The position numbers and the translations under genes were made by a program. This document shows positions 6,480 to 10,456 of a DNA stretch of 10,456 nt, piece by piece (positions within the stretch are counted from its first letter, which is position 1; the number at the start of each line of letters is the position of its first letter). The notes beneath the pieces are model-generated. The model worked only from the letters and a program-made list of their open reading frames with translations. It searched no databases and had not been told where the DNA came from. The DNA is from JBEKLJ01 sp050010255 (GTDB taxonomy: Bacteria; Acidobacteriota; Terriglobia; Bryobacterales; Bryobacteraceae), in contig JBEKLJ010000118.1 of NCBI GenBank assembly GCA_050010255.1, forward strand, positions 1 through 10,456, in the 5' to 3' direction.

Positions 6480-7373
6480 ATGTTCACAGGATGCGGGACG
6501 GCGCTCGTGACGCCGTTCCGGCAAGATCAATCACTCGACGAGGCGACGCTCCGCCGGCTGGTGCGGCGGCAGATTGAAGCGGGCATCGACTTCCTGGTGG
6601 CGTGCGGCACCACCGGCGAGAATCCGACGCTGACGCGCCGGGACCATCTCCGCGTGGTCGAGATCACGCTGGAGGAGGCCCAGGGCAGGATCCCGGTGGT
6701 GGGCGGCGCCGGAGGGTACAACACCGCCGAGGTGATCGAGCTGGCCCGGGAGGTCGAGGCGGTGGGCGCGCAGGGCCTCCTCTCCGTCACGCCCTACTAC
6801 AACAAGCCCACGCAGGAGGGCTTGTACCAGCACTACAAGGCCATCGCGGCCGCGGTCCGGCTGCCGATCATCGTCTACAGCGTCCAGAGCCGCACGGCGC
6901 TAAACGTCGAGCCGGCCACGCTGAAGCGCCTGGCCGGGATCGACAACATCGTGGCGGTGAAGGAGGCCTCGGGCATGATCGGCCAGATCTCGGCCGTCAT
7001 CGCCGAAGTGCCGGAGCAATTCACCGTGCTCTCGGGCGACGATGCGCTGGCCCTGCCGGTCATCGCGCTCGGCGGCCGCGGTCTGATCTCGACCACGTCG
7101 AACGAAATCCCCGCCGAGATGACGCGCCTGGTCCAGCTTTCGCTCGCGAACGACTTCCCGGCGGCACGGGAGCTTCAGAAGAAGCTGCTGCCGCTGATAC
7201 AGGTCAACTTCATCGAGACCAACCCGATTCCGGTCAAGGCGGCCATGGCGCTGATGGGCCTGCTCGAGCCGGTGTGGCGGCTGCCGCTGGTGCCGCCCAA
7301 GCCCGAAAGCCTGGCGAGAATTCAGCGAGTGCTGGAATCCCTGGGCCTGCTCCCATCCACGCATGCAAGCTGA
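6480..7373 (+). CDS. dapA: 4-hydroxy-tetrahydrodipicolinate synthase
   Basis: Condenses pyruvate with aspartate-4-semialdehyde, the first step unique to the diaminopimelate/lysine branch. The 297-residue TIM-barrel aldolase matches E. coli DapA numbering almost exactly: T44 and T45 in C-G-T-T-G-E, Y107 in T-P-Y-Y-N-K-P, Y133, R138, and Schiff-base K161 in V-A-V-K-E-A-S-G. G-G-R-G-L-I-S-T-T-S-N (198-208) is the usual barrel segment before P211. One oddity: the Y133 segment reads Y-S-V-Q-S-R-T where most family members have Y-N-V-P-x-R-T. The catalytic tyrosine and arginine are intact, so activity is expected. ATG at 6480 follows the dapB stop by 4 nt, with AGGGGG 9 nt upstream. Its 3' end overlaps dapD by 11 nt. 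Related N-acetylneuraminate-lyase-like enzymes are excluded by context and R138. Confidence 0.94.
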   Translation: MFTGCGTALVTPFRQDQSLDEATLRRLVRRQIEAGIDFLVACGTTGENPTLTRRDHLRVVEITLEEAQGRIPVVGGAGGYNTAEVIELAREVEAVGAQGLLSVTPYYNKPTQEGLYQHYKAIAAAVRLPIIVYSVQSRTALNVEPATLKRLAGIDNIVAVKEASGMIGQISAVIAEVPEQFTVLSGDDALALPVIALGGRGLISTTSNEIPAEMTRLVQLSLANDFPAARELQKKLLPLIQVNFIETNPIPVKAAMALMGLLEPVWRLPLVPPKPESLARIQRVLESLGLLPSTHAS

Positions 7374-8199
7374 AATCGAAGCCCTGTTCGAGGCGCAGCC
7401 CGAGGTTTACATCGCGGAGCACTTCCGCCTGTTCGAGCGTTTCAAGGACGCGCTGAACCGCGGCCAGGTGCGCGCGGCCGAGCCGGACCCGGCGGCCAGG
7501 AGCGGCTGGAGGGTCAACGCCTGGGTCAAGAAGGGCGTGCTGCTGGGCTTCCGGATGGGCGCGCTCGTCGATATGTCGATCGACGCGGTCAGGCAGCCGT
7601 TCTTCGACAAAGCCACTTACCCGGTGAAGCGCCTTTCGCCGGAGGATGGCGTGCGCATCGTGCCCGGCGGATCCAGCATCCGCGACGGCTGCTACGTGGG
7701 CCGCGGCGTCACCTGCATGCCGCCGATGTACATCAACGCCGGCAGCTACGTCGGCGAGGGCACCATGGTCGATTCGCACGCCCTCATCGGGAGCTGCGCG
7801 CAGGTGGGCCGCAACTGCCACATCTCGGCCGCGGCGCAGATCGGCGGCGTGCTCGAGCCGGTGGGCGCGCTGCCGGTGATTATCGAAGACGAGGTGCTGG
7901 TGGGCGGCAACTGCGGCGTCTACGAGGGCACGGTGGTGAAGCGCCGCGCCGTGCTCGGGACGGGAACCATTCTGAACCGCTCGACCCCGGTCTATGACCT
8001 GGTGCGCGGCCAGGTGTACACGGCCACGGAGACCGAGCCGCTGGTGGTGCCCGAGGAAGCGGTCGTGGTCGCCGGCGCACGCGCCATCCAGCGCGGCCCC
8101 GGCAAGAACTGGGGCCTCTCTCTCTACACCCCGGTGATCGTGAAGTACCGCGACGCCCGGACCGACGCCAAGCTCCAGCTCGAAGACCTGCTGCGGTAG
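7363..8199 (+). CDS. dapD: Tetrahydrodipicolinate N-succinyltransferase
   Basis: Transfers succinyl from succinyl-CoA to tetrahydrodipicolinate, opening the ring. This marks the succinylase branch of diaminopimelate synthesis. The 278-residue length fits the family (about 274). There is an N-terminal helical domain with G-W-R-V-N-A-W-V-K-K-G-V-L-L (48-61), then a left-handed beta helix of hexapeptide repeats. Family signatures are C-M-P-P-M-Y-I-N (118-125), G-E-G-T-M-V-D (131-137), I-G-S-C-A-Q-V-G (142-149) and I-G-G-V-L-E-P (160-166). D137 and E188 are the likely catalytic pair by comparison with characterised DapD enzymes. The start ATG lies 11 nt inside the end of dapA, implying coupled translation. 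It is the last gene of the run. No clear intrinsic terminator follows. dapC/argD, dapF and lysA are not present. Confidence 0.94.
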   Translation: MQAEIEALFEAQPEVYIAEHFRLFERFKDALNRGQVRAAEPDPAARSGWRVNAWVKKGVLLGFRMGALVDMSIDAVRQPFFDKATYPVKRLSPEDGVRIVPGGSSIRDGCYVGRGVTCMPPMYINAGSYVGEGTMVDSHALIGSCAQVGRNCHISAAAQIGGVLEPVGALPVIIEDEVLVGGNCGVYEGTVVKRRAVLGTGTILNRSTPVYDLVRGQVYTATETEPLVVPEEAVVVAGARAIQRGPGKNWGLSLYTPVIVKYRDARTDAKLQLEDLLR

Positions 8200-8387
8200 A
8201 GCCGGGAGCGGTCAGCTAACAGCGGGCCGTGTCCTAAAGGTGCGTTGGCAGCGGCGGGCAGAGTGTTTCAGCCGTGGAGGCGGGCCGCAGACCCGTGGTA
8301 GGCTCAAAACAGGGAGAGGGGGGGCTTGCAATGTATCTAGAGATGCGTGTACACTCAGCCGATATGCGGATCGTGGAATCCGATGCT

Positions 8388-9041
8388 CTAGCGCTGGAAT
8401 ACCAACGAGACTACGGGACTGCCTGGAGGCACCTGAATCTCTCGGATCTCATCGATGACCCCACAGGACAGAGCCCAATTCGCATCTTTGGTTTGAGCCT
8501 CAAGGAACAGAGTTTCAATTGCCGTTTCGTCGAGGCGTGTACGGTCTTTGATGATGGCGCCAATGCGATTCTGGTCAGCCTGAACGGCACCAAGCCGCTC
8601 CCGTAGTTCCTTCTCTCCGAGCACCGTCAGTGGCCCTGTGTTGCTGGCCACAGTAGCTTGAAGATGAGCCGCTACACCGTGGAACATGAACGTTGAGGCT
8701 CGGCAGGCATAGCGCTTTGCGCCAGCCATGAAGACCATGTTCCCAATGGAATCCACGTTGCCGACGTTATGGGTGATGAGCTCAACGGGAAGCCCGCGGA
8801 GCACATTGTAAAGATTGAGACCGTTCATGACCTGTCCCCCTGGCGTAGACAGCATGAGGTATACGGTCTTCACGCCTTGGTTTGAGGCATTGGCAACGGT
8901 CGCAATCAGGGTCTCAGTGGTGCCCGGAATGATCTCCGCCGAGAAGTTGATGTAAATGGTGTGCGGAGGATTCTGTTGAAGCTGCTGCTGGAAGAATGGC
9001 GGCAATGCCTGAACTGGAAGTTTGATCGATGGTGGCTGCAT
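8388..9041 (-). CDS. Stand-alone ClpP-like serine protease
   Basis: Member of the ClpP/crotonase-like serine peptidases (S14). The 217 residues contain a complete triad by alignment with mature E. coli ClpP (S97, H122, D171): S98 in G-N-V-D-S-I-G-N, H121 in F-M-F-H-G-V, and D171 in R-T-R-L-D-E-T. The oxyanion strand is S-T-P-G-G-Q-V (65-71), and A-L-S-C-G-V-I-D-E-I (190-199) matches the C-terminal ClpP segment. The N-terminus is a Pro/Gln-rich stretch (about residues 8-26) and the protein ends in V-S-L-V-F-Q-R. It looks like the subfamily of isolated ClpP-like proteins found in scattered soil bacteria, not the housekeeping ClpP. I chose ATG at 9041 (TAGGGA 7 nt upstream) over an upstream TTG at 9095. 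No Clp ATPase gene is adjacent, so unfoldase partner and substrates are unknown. Confidence 0.85.
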   Translation of the reverse strand: MQPPSIKLPVQALPPFFQQQLQQNPPHTIYINFSAEIIPGTTETLIATVANASNQGVKTVYLMLSTPGGQVMNGLNLYNVLRGLPVELITHNVGNVDSIGNMVFMAGAKRYACRASTFMFHGVAAHLQATVASNTGPLTVLGEKELRERLGAVQADQNRIGAIIKDRTRLDETAIETLFLEAQTKDANWALSCGVIDEIREIQVPPGSPVVSLVFQR

Positions 9042-9125
9042 CTGTTTTTCCCTACACTGCAAGTAATTCTCCCAAATCCCAGACGTGGTCCGCAATCCCC
9101 GCTTCCATTGATGAATTTAGCCTTT

Positions 9126-9152
9126 ACTTTGAATGGCTTGGATTGGTACAAT
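9126..9152 (+). promoter_or_regulatory. Extended -10 promoter-like element, no gene behind it
   Basis: TGG followed by TACAAT (9144-9152) forms an extended -10 with a 5/6 hexamer. An upstream TTTACT-like -35 (4/6 match) lies near 18 bp spacing. Predicted transcription would start near 9159 and run directly into the hairpin at 9168-9202. No plus-strand gene follows, so any transcript would be about 50 nt long or an attenuated leader. Confidence 0.35.
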
Positions 9153-9167
9153 CTGAATGTTCACCAC

Positions 9168-9212
9168 GGCCCCGCTCCTCCCCCAAAGGCAGGATCGGGG
9201 CCTTCTTGTTGT
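9168..9212 (+). terminator. Strong hairpin terminator candidate
   Basis: GGCCCCG (9168-9174) pairs perfectly with CGGGGCC (9196-9202). After one C/T mismatch the stem continues as TCCT with AGGA (9176-9179 with 9191-9194). The plus-strand tail TTCTTGTTGT fits a Rho-independent terminator, although the T-run is interrupted. Read on the minus strand the tail is not T-rich, so it points rightward. No plus-strand gene ends here, which makes its target unclear. It could also protect the right-hand genes from antisense readthrough. Confidence 0.5.
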
Positions 9213-9369
9213 GGCCCTCCGTCCGGTGAACTGGGAGCGGCGGGCTATAGTTGGTATCTTCAGCACGGCATCCTCCCGTAATCAATTCCAAAATATAGCC
9301 TTAGCCTTCGGGTGTCAGTACCGGCATGATCCTAAGGAGTACGGCTGTCCAGTTGAATCGCTTCTGTTC

Positions 9370-9424
9370 GGTATGGTTTTGGTACGGGTTTGGTGCGGGT
9401 TCAGTCCCGATTAAGTCCCGATTT
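9370..9424. repeat. Five 11-bp tandem units
   Basis: Five consecutive 11-bp units can be aligned: GGTATGGTTTT, GGTACGGGTTT, GGTGCGGGTTC, AGTCCCGATTA and AGTCCCGATTT. Neighbouring units 1-3 share most positions, and units 4 and 5 differ at one. The array straddles the stop codon of the helix-turn-helix gene (9401-9403). An 11-bp period places each copy on nearly the same face of the DNA helix, as in iterated protein-binding sites, but slippage duplication would also explain it. Confidence 0.5.
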
Positions 9425-9799
9425 GCGATCTATCTTGTTGAATATGCGAGACAAGTAGTTCTCGGTCTTTCTGCGGGACTTTCTTCCGCCGCGCCCAGCC
9501 TTGACCTCGAAATACACCGTCCTGGAGATGCCGATCCTGTGGGCTTGTTCTTCATGGGAAATGCCTTCATCGACTGTGGCCTCGTCGAGCCGTTCGCTGA
9601 TGGTCGGGGATGCTGGCTGCGGTGGTTGCTGCCGATCAAGAGGTGACTCGGCCACTTGCCTCAGCGCTTCGTGGATCGCTCGCCACCCTGCCCAGTTCTT
9701 GCTCGCTTTGTTGAGTGCGTCGCTAAACCGCTCGCTTCTGTTATAGAAGCCAGGATTAGGGTGTTTGCTACAAAAGGCCTGGTGGCCGATGTGCTTCAA
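9401..9799 (-). CDS. Small protein with C-terminal helix-turn-helix
   Basis: A 132-residue protein not recognised by name. The N-terminal 55 residues are mostly helical and Trp-containing (N-W-A-G-W-R near 35-40). A Pro/Gln-rich linker follows (55-66), then a likely helix-turn-helix at about 78-105 containing E-E-Q-A-H-R-I-G-I-S-R-T-V-Y-F-E-V-K-A-G. The tail is basic (G-R-K-S-R-R-K, 105-111). The fold suggests DNA binding with a regulatory role, which is inference. The only start that keeps the N-terminal part is TTG at 9799, overlapping the stop of the upstream gene as TTGA. The two frames may therefore be one broken gene: restoring a single T in the T4 run at the junction would join them into about 214 residues. 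If so, this is the C-terminal half. Confidence 0.55.
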   Translation of the reverse strand: MKHIGHQAFCSKHPNPGFYNRSERFSDALNKASKNWAGWRAIHEALRQVAESPLDRQQPPQPASPTISERLDEATVDEGISHEEQAHRIGISRTVYFEVKAGRGGRKSRRKTENYLSRIFNKIDRKSGLNRD

Positions 9800-10044
9800 A
9801 AGTCCTCTAGCGCTTGGCGTATTCTCTCGCCGTCCCAGATGCCTTCCCTGCCGGCTTCTACCGCTTGTGTTGCGAAACCGAAGAAGACGGTTTCTACATA
9901 CCTTAGAATGAGTCTATCCGCAAATGCCTCGAAGTGCCCCTCGGGAAGTTCCTTTTTCGCATCTATGAACTGGATCTCTGCGGCGTGCATGGCCGCATCC
10001 ACTTTGCGTTTTAGATGTTCGGGGAAATCGCGCGGGTAGTCCAT
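9796..10044 (-). CDS. Conserved-looking hypothetical protein, possibly the N-terminal half of a split gene
   Basis: An 82-residue, mainly helical protein beginning M-D-Y-P-R-D-F-P and containing R-Y-V-E-T-V-F-F-G-F-A (48-58) and an amphipathic end, G-E-R-I-R-Q-A-L-E-D-F. No known domain is recognised. ATG at 10044 has AAGGGGA 3 nt upstream, a good ribosome site. It ends with TGA inside TTTTGA, overlapping the TTG start of the helix-turn-helix protein by 4 nt. Two readings are possible: a translationally coupled pair, or a single ancestral protein broken by loss of one T (or joined by -1 slippage on TTTT). The abrupt helix end and the unsupported TTG start make the second reading attractive. 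Confidence 0.5.
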   Translation of the reverse strand: MDYPRDFPEHLKRKVDAAMHAAEIQFIDAKKELPEGHFEAFADRLILRYVETVFFGFATQAVEAGREGIWDGERIRQALEDF

Positions 10045-10104
10045 CGGTCCCCTTGCGTGCCGAGCTTTTCGTTTTAGAACCCCCGATTCTATCAGTTCGT
10101 GGAA

Positions 10105-10389
10105 CTATCCAGCTTGCTTGCGGGGCCTTCCGCCCGCCCGCGTCTTCCGCATGGCCGCAATGCGCTTGAAGTACTCCGGGCCGCGCTCGGCGGTTTTCAT
10201 CCCCCCTCGCTTGCCTAGGGCAGCGGCGGGCCGGATCATGAGCAGATCATCGGCAAGGGCTACAGCGGAGCGCAGGAGTTCGTGAGCACGTTGGGATCGA
10301 CTTTCAGGCAGTGTGGTTGTGGAGAGGATTAGATGGGCTTCGGAGATGAGGTTTCGTAGGGCGCGGAGATCACTCTTTGATTTCGCCAT
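10105..10389 (-). CDS. Small basic protein with AT-hook-like tail
   Basis: A 94-residue protein. Residues 1-55 form a predicted helical pair (L-R-A-L-R-N-L-I-S-E-A-H and S-Q-R-A-H-E-L-L-R-S-A-V). Residues about 57-94 are basic and glycine-rich: L-G-K-R-G-G-M-K-T-A-E-R-G-P-E-Y-F-K-R-I-A-A-M-R-K, then A-G-G-R-P-R-K. G-R-P-R-K resembles an AT-hook core, and the K-R-G-G and E-Y-F parts recall KGG-type stress-protein repeats. Nucleic-acid binding is therefore plausible but unproven. ATG at 10389 is preceded by GTGGAGG only 1 nt away, an unusually tight spacing that could mean weak initiation. No better in-frame start is visible. It lies about 60 nt upstream of the next minus-strand gene and may share a transcript with it. 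Confidence 0.55.
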   Translation of the reverse strand: MAKSKSDLRALRNLISEAHLILSTTTLPESRSQRAHELLRSAVALADDLLMIRPAAALGKRGGMKTAERGPEYFKRIAAMRKTRAGGRPRKQAG

Positions 10390-10456
10390 GCCTCCACGTT
10401 AACAGGGATCAGGGCTAGAAGCAAGCGGTTGCTGTTATCCCATCAACGCACATTTC

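Larger units (their letters stand above)
9042..9400. other. Intergenic stretch without a convincing gene
   Basis: About 360 bases between the helix-turn-helix gene and the ClpP-like gene. The plus strand holds a promoter-like element and a hairpin terminator (given separately), and the right end starts an 11-bp repeat array. A 49-codon minus-strand frame (GTG at 9266 to TAA at 9117, GGGAGG 5 nt before the start) encodes a basic peptide. I do not recognise it, and it runs through the hairpin, so I do not call it a gene. I see no strong minus-strand promoter for the ClpP-like gene. Confidence 0.5.

Noticed and set aside
8347..8354. Palindrome GTGTACAC downstream of the ClpP-like gene
   Set aside because: Eight bases are too few to mean much, and it is not placed near a recognisable promoter.
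8274..8606. Plus-strand 110-codon frame with an apparent ribosome site (GGGAGAGG region) before an inner ATG
   Set aside because: Most of it is antisense to the C-terminal end of the ClpP-like gene, whose conserved motifs fix the coding strand; the peptide shows no recognisable pattern.
9117..9266. 49-codon minus-strand frame with GTG start and GGGAGG nearby
   Set aside because: It runs through the hairpin terminator, is unrecognised and very basic. One good ribosome site is not enough to call a gene.
10416..10434. Small hairpin AGCAA-GCGG-TTGCT near the right edge
   Set aside because: Five base pairs with a 4-nt loop and no T-run; not distinguishable from chance.
1..10456. CRISPR array, tRNA, rRNA, transposase or integrase gene
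   Set aside because: No regularly spaced direct repeats of CRISPR length, no cloverleaf-like segment and no recombinase motif were seen on either strand. The 11-bp array is too short and has no spacers.

Overview
The window comes from a high-GC bacterial chromosome. Its left 8.2 kb is compact, GC-rich metabolic DNA. The gene mix (archaeal/fungal-type aspartate-semialdehyde dehydrogenase, short DapB, succinylase-branch DapD, stand-alone ClpP-like protease) and the style of the small hypothetical proteins remind me of Acidobacteriota (Solibacter/Bryobacter-like). That placement is inference only; no rRNA or other marker gene is present.

Layout. (1) 1-1967, minus strand: a DUF302 protein and, downstream of it, an NCS1 (CodB-like) nucleobase permease with its own extended -10 promoter. 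(2) 1968-2321: a divergent control region. It holds a minus-strand TATAAT box for the DUF302 gene, a 7-bp inverted repeat, a plus-strand promoter, and a complete lysine riboswitch (L box, about 2065-2260). Between the riboswitch and the first start codon lies a plausible expression platform. (3) 2322-8199, plus strand: six tightly packed genes, an M20 metallohydrolase (probable dapE), asd, lysC, dapB, dapA and dapD. Junctions run from an 11-nt overlap to a 13-nt gap, so this is very probably one operon. (4) 8200-10456: less GC-rich, looser DNA with only minus-strand genes: a stand-alone ClpP-like serine protease, a helix-turn-helix protein overlapping a small hypothetical gene by 4 nt, and a small basic protein with an AT-hook-like tail. 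It also holds a plus-strand promoter with a hairpin terminator about 50 nt further on, and five 11-bp tandem units. It looks like accessory DNA.

How the genes work together. LysC, Asd, DapA, DapB and DapD carry aspartate to N-succinyl-2-amino-6-ketopimelate. The M20 enzyme would remove the succinyl group after an aminotransferase encoded elsewhere. DapF and LysA are also not in the window. The products are meso-diaminopimelate for peptidoglycan and L-lysine. Control appears to be double: the riboswitch senses lysine in the leader RNA, and the ACT-domain LysC is of the lysine-inhibited type.

The strongest non-coding finding is the lysine riboswitch, recognised from its conserved core segments and from helices P1 to P5 that pair in the right order. 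It is a known RNA class. I found no convincing new defence or mobile system. The least explained signals are the short promoter-terminator unit near 9126-9212, the 11-bp array at 9370-9424, and the possible frameshift at 9796-9799.
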